NCBI RefSeq assembly: GCF_014645535.1
Contig: NZ_BMLX01000001.1
Span: forward strand, 985,169-1,049,168
Length of the DNA stretch: 64,000 bases
Direction of reading: 5' to 3'
Source: Silvimonas iriomotensis
GTDB taxonomy: Bacteria; Pseudomonadota; Gammaproteobacteria; Burkholderiales; Chitinibacteraceae
Shown here piece after piece: positions 29,137-37,037 of the stretch. The notes beneath the pieces are model-generated. The model was given only the letters and a program-made list of their open reading frames with translations, was not told the DNA's origin and did no database searches. Every line of letters starts with the position of its first letter. Position 1 is the stretch's first letter. The translations under genes and the position numbers were made by a program.

Positions 29137-29154
29137 ATGCAAGTGGCATGCCTG
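29137..29154 (-). promoter_or_regulatory. Sigma-54-like -24/-12 promoter of the guanidine operon
   Basis: The minus strand reads CAGGCATGCCACTTGCAT: GG (29152-29151), ten bases, GC (29140-29139), with GGCA and TTGCAT matching the conserved cores of the sigma-54 element. Transcription would start near 29127, about 30 bases before the riboswitch. A nitrogen-scavenging operon under RpoN is sensible, but the -24 half is imperfect. Confidence 0.5.
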
Positions 29155-29193
29155 CGCAGATCAAACGGCGCCGTTACCGTTGGTAAATCTGCG
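29155..29193. promoter_or_regulatory. Nested dyads upstream of the guanidine operon promoter
   Basis: CGCAGAT (29155-29161) is repeated inverted as ATCTGCG (29187-29193). Inside lie a perfect AACGGCGCCGTT (29164-29175) and TTACC-GTT-GGTAA (29174-29186). They sit just upstream of the sigma-54-like element, where an activator could bind, and also within the leader side of the divergent VOC gene. Confidence 0.35.
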
Positions 29194-29359
29194 TATTTGG
29201 CTGATAAATAAAGACAATTTGTTTTGGGCAATACCGGCAAAACAAAAAACCCGCCATGCCGCCGTATTTTGTCTAGCGTGTTTTTGGTGCAAGCAAAAAC
29301 AGAAATATCCCCTTTTTGGTGCATTCCGCCTGCACCCATCCCTTTTGCGGAGACAGATC

Positions 29360-29815
29360 ATGAGTGCAGTCAAACCCATTCCGGATGGCTACCAGGCCAT
29401 CACGCCCTACCTCATCAGCGATAACGCCGCCAAAGCGATCGACTTCTACAAAGCCGCGTTCAACGCCACCGAACGCATGCGCATGCCAGACCCCACCGGC
29501 AAGATTCGTCACGCAGAACTGGTTATCAACGGCGCGGTGGTGATGCTGGCCGATGAAAACCTGGAAAACGGCTGCCGCAGCCCGTTGCGCGTGGGCGGCT
29601 GTCCGCTGAGCATTGTGTTGTATGTGCCGGATGTCGATGCCACGGTCGCCCGGGCGGTGCAGTTGGGCGCCAGACTGACCCGGCCAGTGCAAGACCAGTT
29701 TTACGGTGACCGCTCAGGCTCTGTGGTTGATCCGGATGGTTATGACTGGCACCTGGCCACGCACGTTGAAGATGTATCTGAAGAAGAAATGAAGCGGCGC
29801 ATGGCCGCATTGTGA
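29360..29815 (+). CDS. VOC-family protein, PhnB/glyoxalase-like
   Basis: A 151-residue protein of the vicinal oxygen chelate fold, similar to PhnB-type proteins: it opens with IPDGYQAITPYLISDNAAKAIDFYKAAFNATE (in two parts, residues 7-38), continues with MRMPDPTGKIRHAEL, and ends with FYGDRSGSVVDPDGYDWHLATH. The ATG at 29360 has GCGGAG upstream; the frame is open to 29180 but that extension is Trp/Cys-rich and lies over the promoter region. It is a single gene divergent from the guanidine operon. Its substrate is unknown; it could be an antibiotic- or aldehyde-related enzyme, or not enzymatic. Confidence 0.88.
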   Translation: MSAVKPIPDGYQAITPYLISDNAAKAIDFYKAAFNATERMRMPDPTGKIRHAELVINGAVVMLADENLENGCRSPLRVGGCPLSIVLYVPDVDATVARAVQLGARLTRPVQDQFYGDRSGSVVDPDGYDWHLATHVEDVSEEEMKRRMAAL

Positions 29816-29960
29816 TGTGCGGCTCCGGCTTGAAGAAAACTCAATCCGGTCAGTCACTTGGCGCAAAATACTAAATATTTACGTTTGATTGGCCGCAACA
29901 TGTCACAGCCACAAAAGCACGAAATCCGGATGATGTATATCAAACAACCGGAGTGCTTCC

Positions 29961-30338
29961 ATGACGATCGACCTACGTGGCAGCGGTCCCGTGGCGAGCA
30001 TCATGCAGTCCGCCGCGATCCGCGCAAAACCCGGCGCACCACGAGCCGGCTTCAATCTCTCCCGCCACACCACCCCGCACGCGCCCGAGCAAGGCGATGA
30101 GCCGGACGACACCACTATGGATGTCGAAGCCCCGACGCCCACCGCTGCGCCCGTCATGCAGGTCATGCCGGAGCTATCCACGCAGGTGTGGCTGCGGCGG
30201 TTGCAGATAGAAAAGCGCATTGCACCGCAAAACGAAGACGGCGCACAAGGCCGCCCCGCTGCAACCCCCGCCAGCGTGTACGACCGGCGCAGCCTCACGC
30301 CGGCACCGGCCGGCGGCGGGTTTATCGAAAAAGGTTAA
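29961..30338 (+). CDS. Hypothetical Pro/Ala-rich protein
   Basis: A 125-residue protein without recognised domain. It begins MTIDLRGSGPVASIMQ, has a charged, Pro- and Thr-rich middle (PEQGDEPDDTTMDVEAPTPTAA) and a short possible helix WLRRLQIEKRIA near residues 77-88; it is likely largely disordered. GGAG lies eight bases before the ATG, which supports translation. Its stop lies within 4 bases of the stop of the convergent cupin gene. Function unknown, and a chance reading frame cannot be excluded. Confidence 0.5.
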   Translation: MTIDLRGSGPVASIMQSAAIRAKPGAPRAGFNLSRHTTPHAPEQGDEPDDTTMDVEAPTPTAAPVMQVMPELSTQVWLRRLQIEKRIAPQNEDGAQGRPAATPASVYDRRSLTPAPAGGGFIEKG

Positions 30339-30817
30339 GCGGCCACGCCCAGGTAGCGATCGCCAATTTGTGCGGTCGCGTACCAGCGCATCAGCTCAGC
30401 CACCCCGGCCTCACCCTCGGCTGGCGACCAGGTGGTGTAGTCCTCAGGCGCAATCGGCATGTACGGGCCGTGTTTGACCTCGAAAATCACCCCGCCCACG
30501 TCCAGCGACAGCACCGCGTGCCAGGTGCCGGCCGGCGTTTCCAGAATGGCCGATTCCTCGCCCAGAATGGCGCGATCAATCACCACGCCGGCTTCATCAA
30601 AATGCAGCACCAGAAAGCGCCCCTGCAGCGGGAACAGTAACTCCCAGGTGTGCGGATGACGGTGCGGGCGCACATAGGTGCCCGGTTCCATGGCAATGGC
30701 CAGGCGCTGAATGGGATCAGCCAGTTCCGGGTGCAGGTTGTAGTTGGCGCGCAGGCGCGGCGATGCAGCGGCGCTGGCGGCCAGCACGGCAAGTTGATGT
30801 CGGTCGATCTGTTTCAT
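30335..30817 (-). CDS. WbuC-family cupin metalloprotein
   Basis: A 160-residue cupin with the WbuC pattern: MKQIDRHQLAVL at the start, ANYNLHPELADPIQRLAIAMEPGTYVRPHRHP (split, residues ~24-55), WELLFPLQGRF, and ETPAGTWHAVLSL. The His residues in RPHRHPHTWE and TWHAV are the expected metal ligands. WbuC is often found in O-antigen clusters, but its reaction is not established and no such genes are near. The start at 30817 fits the family; a longer frame to 30883 passes through the terminator of the next gene. Confidence 0.88.
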   Translation of the reverse strand: MKQIDRHQLAVLAASAAASPRLRANYNLHPELADPIQRLAIAMEPGTYVRPHRHPHTWELLFPLQGRFLVLHFDEAGVVIDRAILGEESAILETPAGTWHAVLSLDVGGVIFEVKHGPYMPIAPEDYTTWSPAEGEAGVAELMRWYATAQIGDRYLGVAA

Positions 30818-30848
30818 AGGTTTTCTGTCCCTGGTGTTGTGCCACGGC

Positions 30849-30880
30849 AAAAAACAAACGGGCCTTGCTGACCCGTTTGT
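30849..30880 (-). terminator. Intrinsic terminator of the FecR-domain gene
   Basis: ACAAACGGG-CCTTGCTGA-CCCGTTTGT; on the minus strand a run of T follows. It separates the FecR-domain gene from wbuC, which must have its own promoter. Confidence 0.85.
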
Positions 30881-30901
30881 CATCTGCTGCGGGCTGGCCG
30901 C

Positions 30902-31843
30902 TTAGTCGCGGTTTTGTTTGTGTCCGGCACCTTGATGCGGGCGGCTGCGCTCACGCACCGGCGGCAAGGGTTTGCCTGGCTGCCACTTGTTGTACTGCGG
31001 ATGCGTCTGCATGGCCGCTTCCGGTGCGCCTTGTTTGCCGCGGGCTTCGTGCAGCGCCCGGCGCGATGTCTCTTCCGGATGCGCATCCAGATATCGCATC
31101 ACCTGGTCACGGCCACGGCTCAGCGATTGCGGGTTCAGCGTATAGCCGCCATGCACGCGCTTGTGGATGCCATCAAGTACGCCGTCGATCTTTTCCTTGA
31201 AATCAAAATTGGCAATGCTGGCCCACATGCTGTCCTGACGCGCTTTCATGCGGCGCGGCCGGGGCGCACTTTCGCCCGTGAACACATCCTGTTTGGGCGA
31301 AACATTGACGACGCCGCCATCCTTGCCACGAATCGTTGTGCCGCCTGTATGAACGGTATGGTATGTCCCTGGCGCCAGGCCTTGTTCATTGCCCGGCGGC
31401 ACGACATCCACATCATAGTCAGTACCACGGATGCCAATGGTGGCCGTCGGCGTGGTCAGCTGGTAGCTGTCATGGTTGAGCTTGCCAATGGCACCCGTCA
31501 CCGAACGCAAAGCGCCCTGCAGCAGCGACAGCCAGCTGCGGCCGTTTTGCGGATTGTCCGGGTCGTAAACGTAATCAATGATGCGCAGCTTGCCATTGGG
31601 GCGCAGCGTCAGGCTGGCACCGTCTTCCATCTTGAGCACCACCCAGCTGTTGGCGCTGGTGGCAATGACATCACCCTTGTTGATGTCGTCGCCCTTGTGC
31701 AGGACGTCGGTTTTGCCGTCCGGGTGCGCGGCGGTCACAAGCCCGCCCATGGCGGCCACCTGGCCGGATGCGGCCATTGCGCTGAGCGGCAGGCACGTCA
31801 GCAGCGCAGCCAGTAGCCAGCGCAGCAGACTTGAATTGATCAT
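30902..31843 (-). CDS. Exported FecR-domain protein
   Basis: A 313-residue protein with a Sec signal peptide (residues 1-24, LLRWLLAALLTCLPLSAMA). The FecR domain spans about 30-165: GGLVTAAHPDGKTDVLHKGDDINKGDVIAT (in parts), WVVLKMEDGASLTLRPNGKLRI, and TPTATIGIRGTDYDV, the hallmark of this periplasmic domain. The C-terminal third is basic, rich in Arg, Gln and Pro, with no known fold. There is no FecI sigma factor or TonB receptor beside it and no transmembrane anchor after the signal, so it is not a canonical anti-sigma FecR. Role unknown, perhaps envelope-associated. Confidence 0.85.
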   Translation of the reverse strand: MINSSLLRWLLAALLTCLPLSAMAASGQVAAMGGLVTAAHPDGKTDVLHKGDDINKGDVIATSANSWVVLKMEDGASLTLRPNGKLRIIDYVYDPDNPQNGRSWLSLLQGALRSVTGAIGKLNHDSYQLTTPTATIGIRGTDYDVDVVPPGNEQGLAPGTYHTVHTGGTTIRGKDGGVVNVSPKQDVFTGESAPRPRRMKARQDSMWASIANFDFKEKIDGVLDGIHKRVHGGYTLNPQSLSRGRDQVMRYLDAHPEETSRRALHEARGKQGAPEAAMQTHPQYNKWQPGKPLPPVRERSRPHQGAGHKQNRD

Positions 31844-32001
31844 GGTGCCTCCTCCGGTGAGGTCCGGATTATTGGTTCTGTAAACAGTCTGGCAGAGTGC
31901 GGGTCGACTGTTTGTAACAAGCGGATGCGGCAGATGCCGGTCTGTACGTGAATGGGGCCACCCTGCGGGTTATCAATCCGCCACGGGCATTGCGTTCATG
32001 A

Positions 32002-32331
32002 CTAGTGCACGCCGGACCGGGAAAACACGTTGATCACGGCGACCCCGGCGACAATCAGGCCAAGCCCGATTATCGCAGGCAGATCCAGCGCTTGCCGATA
32101 CACGAAATACCCAACCAGCGAGATCAGCACAATGCCGACCCCTGACCAGATGGCATAGACAATGCCAACCGGGATACTGCGCAGCGTCAGAGCCAGACAA
32201 TAAAATGCCACGGCATAGCCCAGGACCACTATGACGGAGGGCACCAGTTTCGAGAATCCGTCTGCCGCCTTCAACGCAGACGTCGCAATGACTTCCGCCA
32301 CAATGGCAATGGCCAGCCAGACCCAGTTCAT
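32002..32331 (-). CDS. Small multidrug resistance (SMR) efflux protein
   Basis: A 109-residue membrane protein with four hydrophobic segments, the size and shape of EmrE/Gdx proteins. The essential proton/substrate Glu is E13 in AIVAEVIATSALK, and the loop SIPVGIVYAIWSGVG matches the SMR signature. AAGGAG precedes the ATG at 32331. The family includes toxic-cation exporters and guanidinium exporters; the sequence here looks EmrE-like (SALKAADGFSKLVPS), and the substrate cannot be fixed from sequence. It is a single gene, 3 kb from the guanidine locus and without its own visible riboswitch. Confidence 0.93.
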   Translation of the reverse strand: MNWVWLAIAIVAEVIATSALKAADGFSKLVPSVIVVLGYAVAFYCLALTLRSIPVGIVYAIWSGVGIVLISLVGYFVYRQALDLPAIIGLGLIVAGVAVINVFSRSGVH

Positions 32332-32509
32332 TGTCCCGCTCCTTTTCCTGCGAAAAGCCGATTCCACCAATCGCCCTGATATTCGTCAAGACGCAAGTCT
32401 GGCAGGATTTGGCTTGACGCTTGCCGCCGGTATCAGACAAGCGCGCTAATTGCCTGGCGGGGCAAAGTGCCCTGCTACAATCGCTGTGTTGTCCCTTCCC
32501 GGTTTTCGC

Positions 32510-33409
32510 ATGCTCAAAGATCTGCTCTCGACCATTACTGACGTTGCCTTCCTGCGTGATCTGTTCATTTCGCTCGGATTGATCATCTTCCTCCTGTTCA
32601 TGCATTCCATGGTGCGGCGGGCCATCCTGCGTCGCAGCAAGCTGCAGCCGGAAGACAAACGCCGGCTGATGGTTTACTCGCGCAATGCCTCGCTGATCCT
32701 GTTTGTGCTGGGCACGGTGGTGATCTGGGGTCATGAGATCGAGGCGTTTGCCGTCTCGCTGGTTGCCATTGCCGCGGCCATTGTGATCGGCACCAAAGAA
32801 ATCATCATGTGTATCCTGGGCTCGATTTACCGCACGACCAGCCGCGCATTCGAAGTGGGCGACCGCATTGAGGTTGGCCAGATTCGCGGCCGGGTTATCG
32901 ACATGAATCTGTTGAACACCACGCTGATCGAATCTTCTGCAGCACTGCCCAACAAAGGCACCGTCGGGCGCGGCGTGGTAATTCCCAACTCCATGTTCCT
33001 GTCCACGCCGGTCTACAACGAAACCATGCTGGGCGCGTACGTACTGCAGAGCATTCACATTGCACTGAACCGCGGCGAAGACTGGCACCTGGCTGAGGCC
33101 GCCCTCTTGCAGGCAGGGGCTGCGGTCATTGAAGAATACGCCGCAGACCTGGCCATGCATGTGCGAGAACTGGAGCGCAATTACGCGGTGGATACACCGC
33201 CCACCGAGCCGCGGGTGCGGATTTCGCTGGATGACCGCGAGGCGGTCAACTTGCATTTGCAATTGCCAGTGCCGCTGGGACAGCGAGCGCGGATTGAACA
33301 ACGCGTGCTGCGCGAATACCTGGCAGCACTGCCGGCAGCGGGCGTTATTCCGGCCAATACCGGCAAAGAAGAGCCGGTTGCCGGCAAGCCCAGGGTGACG
33401 CCGCGCTGA
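32510..33409 (+). CDS. MscS-family mechanosensitive channel-like protein
   Basis: A 299-residue membrane protein. Two hydrophobic segments near the N-terminus (FISLGLIIFLLFMHS, ASLILFVLGTVVIW) precede the pore-lining region (AFAVSLVAIAAAIVIGTKEIIMCILG) and the MscS beta-domain (AFEVGDRIEVGQIRGRVIDMNLLNTTL, then VVIPNSMFLSTPVYN). A cytoplasmic C-terminal part follows. The start at 32510 (MLKDLLS) has only a weak ribosome site. It is probably involved in osmotic relief; its pore sequence differs from E. coli MscS, so gating is uncertain. Confidence 0.88.
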   Translation: MLKDLLSTITDVAFLRDLFISLGLIIFLLFMHSMVRRAILRRSKLQPEDKRRLMVYSRNASLILFVLGTVVIWGHEIEAFAVSLVAIAAAIVIGTKEIIMCILGSIYRTTSRAFEVGDRIEVGQIRGRVIDMNLLNTTLIESSAALPNKGTVGRGVVIPNSMFLSTPVYNETMLGAYVLQSIHIALNRGEDWHLAEAALLQAGAAVIEEYAADLAMHVRELERNYAVDTPPTEPRVRISLDDREAVNLHLQLPVPLGQRARIEQRVLREYLAALPAAGVIPANTGKEEPVAGKPRVTPR

Positions 33410-33485
33410 CCAGATCGGCGGCGTGGGCGGTCATTGTGCAAAAATGTAGTTTTGTTACCGACAAATTAAGAAAAATCTGTAAATT

Positions 33486-33515
33486 TTGTTGCGAGGCCTA
33501 CAAAACATCTATATA
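33486..33515 (+). promoter_or_regulatory. Candidate sigma-70 promoter of the RhlE-type helicase gene
   Basis: TTGTTG (33486-33491) and TATATA (33510-33515) are 18 bases apart in an AT-rich island. Transcription from here gives a ~155-base leader with a GC-rich GCCGGCCCTTTTGCAGCCGGC hairpin just before the start, in two pieces around 33635-33655. Confidence 0.55.
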
Positions 33516-33676
33516 GTCTTGCCCTTCGCCTCGGGACAACGTGGTCCCGCTTGAAATTTCATCGCCCCCTGACCTTTTGCCGCCCTGCGTTCGATGTTTG
33601 ATTGCGGTTGTCTTTTTGGTTAGGTCGATGCTCGCCGGCCCTTTTGCAGCCGGCCAACCGTAACCAGGAAACAATC

Positions 33677-35479
33677 ATGTCGCACGCAGCCCATGATCCG
33701 GCTCAGGATCAGGACACCTCTTTCTCGTCGCTCGGCCTTGCTACCGAAATTGTGCAAGAACTGACCTCGCAAGGTCTGCACAACCCCACTCCGGTACAAG
33801 CCGCCGCGATCCCCGTTTTGCTGGAAGGCCACGATCTGATGGCATCTGCCCAGACCGGCACCGGCAAGACCGCAGCCTTTTTGCTGCCCGCACTCAACCG
33901 TCTGGCACGCCCGCCCAAGCATCATGGCAAGGGTCCGCGCGTTCTGGTTCTGACCCCGACCCGCGAACTGGCCGAGCAAGTATCCAAAGTTGCCATGGCA
34001 TTCAGCCGCCGCATTCCGCGCTGCAAAGTGGTGAGCCTGGTCGGTGGTGTGCCGTACCCGATTCAACACAAGCAACTGGCACAGCCGGTTGAAATCGTCG
34101 TCGCTACCCCGGGCCGTCTGATGGACCTGATGCGCAGCGGCCGTATTGATTTCCGCCGTCTGGAACTGCTGGTGTTGGACGAAGCCGACCGCATGCTGGA
34201 CATGGGCTTCATTGACGACATCGAAGCCATCGTGGCCGAACTGCCGCAAGAGCGCCAGACCGCACTGTTCTCCGCCACGCTGTCGGAAACCGTGCAGGAC
34301 TTCGCCCGTCCGATGCTGCGCGATCCGCGCAAGGTAGAACTGGCCCCGCAAGGTCTGCCGACGGCCAACGTTGAGCAATCCGTACACTATGCCGACGGCT
34401 ACGAGCACAAGCTCAAGCTGACCGCCGCACTGGCCGAAGCTGCTGCCGGTACGCAATCGATCATCTTTACCGCCACCAAGGCTGATGCTGATGGCATCGC
34501 TGACTGGTTGCGTGTTGCCGGCCTGAAGGCTGATGCCATGCACGGTGACCTGCCGCAACGCAGCCGTCGCAAGGTGCTGGACAAGCTGCGCCGCGGCGAA
34601 ATCGACATGCTGGTTGCCACCGACGTGGCCGCCCGCGGTATCGACGTGGCCGGTATCGGCCAGGTGATCAACTTTGATCTGCCGCGCTTCTCTGAAGATT
34701 ACATCCACCGCATTGGCCGTACCGGCCGTGCTGGTCGCTCCGGTCGCGCCATTTCGCTGGTGACCCGTAACGACTTCGTGCTGCTGACCCGCATCAAGAA
34801 GCGTTATCAAGTCAACTTTGAAACCATGACCCTGGAAGGCCTGGAATCGCGCTTCCAGCCGAACCAGCGCCGCACCGACGACCGTCGTCCGAATGGCGGC
34901 CGCTCGTTTGGTGACCGTCCTCCGCGTCAAGGTGGCGATCGTCAAGGTTACGGTCAGCGCGACAGCGCCCCGCGTTTCAACAACGAAAACCGCGAACACG
35001 CACCGCGTGAAAACAACTACTTCCGCGATCGTCGTAACGGCAATCTGGAAGGCGGTCAGGAACGCAGCTTTGAAAACCGTCCGCGTCCGGAAGGTGGCTA
35101 TCGCAACAACCGTGACGGTCAGCGCGATGGTGGCTTCAACCGTGACAGCGCCCCGCGCGAAAACCGTTTCAACCGCGAAGGCGGTCACGGCGAGAAGCGT
35201 GATTTCGGCAACCGCGAAACCGGCAACCGTGAATACGCCCCGCGTGAAGGCGGTTTCAACCGCGACAGCGCTCCGCGTGAAAACCGTGGCGGCTATGGCA
35301 AGCGCGAAGGTGGTTACGGCGAGAAGCGTGACTTCGGCAATCGCGAAGGTGGTTTCAACCGTGACGGCGCCCGTCGTGAAGGTGGCTTTAACCAGCCGCG
35401 TCGCGATGACCGCTTTGGCGGCGACCGTCGCCCGCGCGGTGGCGATTTCTCCCGTCGTGGCGATCGCTCTGGCGAATAA
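33677..35479 (+). CDS. DEAD-box RNA helicase, RhlE-like, with repetitive RGN-rich tail
   Basis: A 600-residue helicase. The ~380-residue core has all the motifs: Q-motif NPTPVQAAAIP, ASAQTGTGKTAAF, PTRELAEQ, VLDEADRMLDMGF, LFSATL, ARGIDVAG and HRIGRTGRAGRSG. The remaining ~190 residues are a low-complexity, basic tail built from loose repeats such as REGGFNRDSAPREN and GEKRDFGNRE, probably an RNA-binding disordered region. AGGAAA precedes the ATG at 33677, after a long leader as is common for cold-inducible helicases. Likely roles are ribosome assembly or RNA decay; RhlE is the closest match. Confidence 0.93.
   Translation: MSHAAHDPAQDQDTSFSSLGLATEIVQELTSQGLHNPTPVQAAAIPVLLEGHDLMASAQTGTGKTAAFLLPALNRLARPPKHHGKGPRVLVLTPTRELAEQVSKVAMAFSRRIPRCKVVSLVGGVPYPIQHKQLAQPVEIVVATPGRLMDLMRSGRIDFRRLELLVLDEADRMLDMGFIDDIEAIVAELPQERQTALFSATLSETVQDFARPMLRDPRKVELAPQGLPTANVEQSVHYADGYEHKLKLTAALAEAAAGTQSIIFTATKADADGIADWLRVAGLKADAMHGDLPQRSRRKVLDKLRRGEIDMLVATDVAARGIDVAGIGQVINFDLPRFSEDYIHRIGRTGRAGRSGRAISLVTRNDFVLLTRIKKRYQVNFETMTLEGLESRFQPNQRRTDDRRPNGGRSFGDRPPRQGGDRQGYGQRDSAPRFNNENREHAPRENNYFRDRRNGNLEGGQERSFENRPRPEGGYRNNRDGQRDGGFNRDSAPRENRFNREGGHGEKRDFGNRETGNREYAPREGGFNRDSAPRENRGGYGKREGGYGEKRDFGNREGGFNRDGARREGGFNQPRRDDRFGGDRRPRGGDFSRRGDRSGE
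34910..35470 (+). repeat. Degenerate tandem repeats coding the helicase tail
   Basis: Short coding repeats recur, for example the units for GEKRDFGNRE (twice, near 35190 and 35320) and GGFNRDSAPREN (near 35130 and 35250). Such DNA can expand or contract by slippage. Confidence 0.65.
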
Positions 35480-35495
35480 GCCTGGCTGATACAGC

Positions 35496-35527
35496 ACAAC
35501 GCCTCCGCAAGGAGGCGTTGTTGTTTG
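35496..35527 (+). terminator. Intrinsic terminator of the helicase gene
   Basis: ACAACGCCTCC-GCAA-GGAGGCGTTGT, an 11-bp stem with a T/G-rich tail, between the convergent helicase and YkgJ genes. Confidence 0.8.
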
Positions 35528-35542
35528 TGGCGCCCAACAAAC

Positions 35543-35884
35543 TCATGACTCAAGTGGCGGCAAGCCATGGCGGGCGCGCGCCCGGTTACAGGCATCGCTG
35601 AACTGCCCTATTTCAGCCAGAGGCGCAAACTCCCGGCAAGGATTGGGCCGCTCCCGATACAAGCCGCAATGCACCGACTTGCCGATCTCGCCCACCAGCG
35701 CAATACAGCGCGGGCGCGCGTAATCGGTACCGCGCATGCGATACAGCGTACTGGTTTCGCGATCAGCCACACCATCAGGCACGGTGCCGCCTTCGCTTTC
35801 CAGTTCCGAGACATCAAAGGTGACGCGGAACGCTGCGCAACAAGCACCACAAGACAAACAAGGATTCATGTCGAACTGTTTCAT
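35543..35884 (-). CDS. YkgJ-family cysteine cluster protein
   Basis: A 113-residue protein with the CxxCxxCC-type cluster NPCLSCGACCAAFR at the N-terminus and two more Cys further on (HCGLYRERPNPCREF). The family is thought to bind zinc or an Fe-S cluster; its function is not known. Start at the ATG at 35884, with ATG at 35869 (MNPCLSCG) equally possible since neither has a clear ribosome site. Confidence 0.87.
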   Translation of the reverse strand: MKQFDMNPCLSCGACCAAFRVTFDVSELESEGGTVPDGVADRETSTLYRMRGTDYARPRCIALVGEIGKSVHCGLYRERPNPCREFAPLAEIGQFSDACNRARARHGLPPLES

Positions 35885-35965
35885 CAAACCGGGCAGTCAT
35901 TGTACTGACTTGCCGCGATGCCACGAAACAGGCAGACTGCGCCTCCCCGCAAGACGATACCTTTT

Positions 35966-36490
35966 ATGCTGCAACACCCGGATTCTGCACTTGTCGTTCG
36001 CCCCGCCACGTTGTTCGATCTGCCCGCCATTGATCTGATCCAGCGGCTTTGCTACCAGCCCGTGTTTCACGAACCCGTTGAAACCTTTGCGGCGCGCCTG
36101 CGCTTGTCGCCGGGTTCCAGCTGGGTGGCAGAAGCCGGCGGCCAGGTGCTGGGCTATTTCTTCACCCACCCCTGGACCGGCGAAGCCCCACCACCCTTGG
36201 GCAAAACGCTGGAACACCTGCCACAACATCAGGACACGCACTTTTTGCATGACCTGGCAGTACACCCGCATGCACGGGGCCGTGGCGTAGCGCCCAGACT
36301 GATTGAGGCCGCGCTGCACTGGGGCAAACAACGCGGACTCAAATTCACCCGCCTTGTTGCCGTAGCCGGCGCTGCGCCGTTCTGGCGCAAGTGGGGATTC
36401 AAGCCCGTTGCCGCCGCCCCTGCTTATGGCGACGATGCGGCACTGATGGCTTTGTCGGCAGAAAACCAGGCAATTACTACCAGGCCCTGA
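35966..36490 (+). CDS. GNAT-family N-acetyltransferase
   Basis: A 174-residue acetyltransferase. The acetyl-CoA site is FLHDLAVHPHARGRGVAPRLIEAAL (two pieces, residues ~93-118), with the R/Q-x-x-G-x-G/A loop as RGRGVA. APFWRKWGFKPV is the usual late motif. The ATG at 35966 gives the expected length; ATG 35918 is a longer alternative. The substrate is unknown. It is followed by a terminator. Confidence 0.87.
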   Translation: MLQHPDSALVVRPATLFDLPAIDLIQRLCYQPVFHEPVETFAARLRLSPGSSWVAEAGGQVLGYFFTHPWTGEAPPPLGKTLEHLPQHQDTHFLHDLAVHPHARGRGVAPRLIEAALHWGKQRGLKFTRLVAVAGAAPFWRKWGFKPVAAAPAYGDDAALMALSAENQAITTRP

Positions 36491-36539
36491 CACCACGGGG
36501 CGACCTATACTCCTTGAGTGCCGCAGCACAATGCGGCCG

Positions 36540-36572
36540 CAAAAAAAAGCCAGGCGCATGCCTGGCTTTATT
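36540..36572 (+). terminator. Intrinsic terminator after the GNAT gene
   Basis: A-run, GCCAGGC-GCAT-GCCTGGC stem, then TTTATT. It lies directly before rnk, which begins 25 bases later. Confidence 0.85.
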
Positions 36573-36596
36573 ACATTCAGAACAAGGAGAGTCGAA

Positions 36597-36989
36597 ATGA
36601 CCCGTCAACCCACACTGATGATTGCCCGTCCGGATCTGGAACGCCTGGAAACACTGATCGCCCGGCTGCCCGATGACCTGAGCGCGCTGGAAAACGAACT
36701 GGCCCGCGCGCAAGTCGTAGAGCCCGAAGCCATGCCGGATGACGTCATCGGCATGAACAGCACCGCCCACTTTGTGGATGACGCCACCGGGGCCAGCCAC
36801 ACCTTCACCCTCGTCTACCCGCAAGACACAGACATTGCCGCCGGCCGTATTTCCATTCTGGCGCCAGTAGGCAGCGCGCTGCTGGGCTTGTCGGTCGGGC
36901 AAACTATCGCCTGGCCGGCGCCGGGCGGGCGCACCTTGCAGCTAAGGGTATTGGCGGTGACGCGACAAGACCCCCGGAACGCGCGGTGA
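36597..36989 (+). CDS. rnk: Regulator of nucleoside diphosphate kinase (Rnk-like)
   Basis: A 130-residue protein related to the GreA/GreB C-terminal domain. The short N-terminal coiled region (PDLERLETLIARL) leads to an FKBP-like fold: MNSTAHFVDDATGASHTFTLVYPQDTD, ISILAPVGSALLGLSVGQTIAWPAPGG, in parts, the typical Rnk C-terminal pattern. AAGGAGAG lies just before the ATG at 36597. Rnk binds RNA polymerase and affects nucleotide and polyphosphate metabolism. The gene begins right after a terminator. Confidence 0.92.
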   Translation: MTRQPTLMIARPDLERLETLIARLPDDLSALENELARAQVVEPEAMPDDVIGMNSTAHFVDDATGASHTFTLVYPQDTDIAAGRISILAPVGSALLGLSVGQTIAWPAPGGRTLQLRVLAVTRQDPRNAR

Positions 36990-37037
36990 AGCGCTAGAAT
37001 TACGCGATATCCACTTTTGCGATCCAGGTCTTTTTGC

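Noticed and set aside
29180-29359. N-terminal extension of the VOC protein
   Set aside because: The extra residues are Trp/Cys-rich, absent from the family, and overlie the promoter region; the ATG at 29360 has a good ribosome site.
32002-32331. Assignment of the SMR pump as a guanidinium exporter linked to the guanidine operon
   Set aside because: No riboswitch lies before it and its sequence looks EmrE-like; distance and context give no support.
34893-35489. Alternative-frame protein inside the helicase tail
   Set aside because: It is the +1/+2 frame of repeated codons and has no start signal.
33620-35497. A 625-codon minus-strand frame opposite the helicase gene
   Set aside because: Low-complexity Ala/Val/Thr composition produced by the third-frame shadow of a GC-rich gene; no motif or ribosome site.
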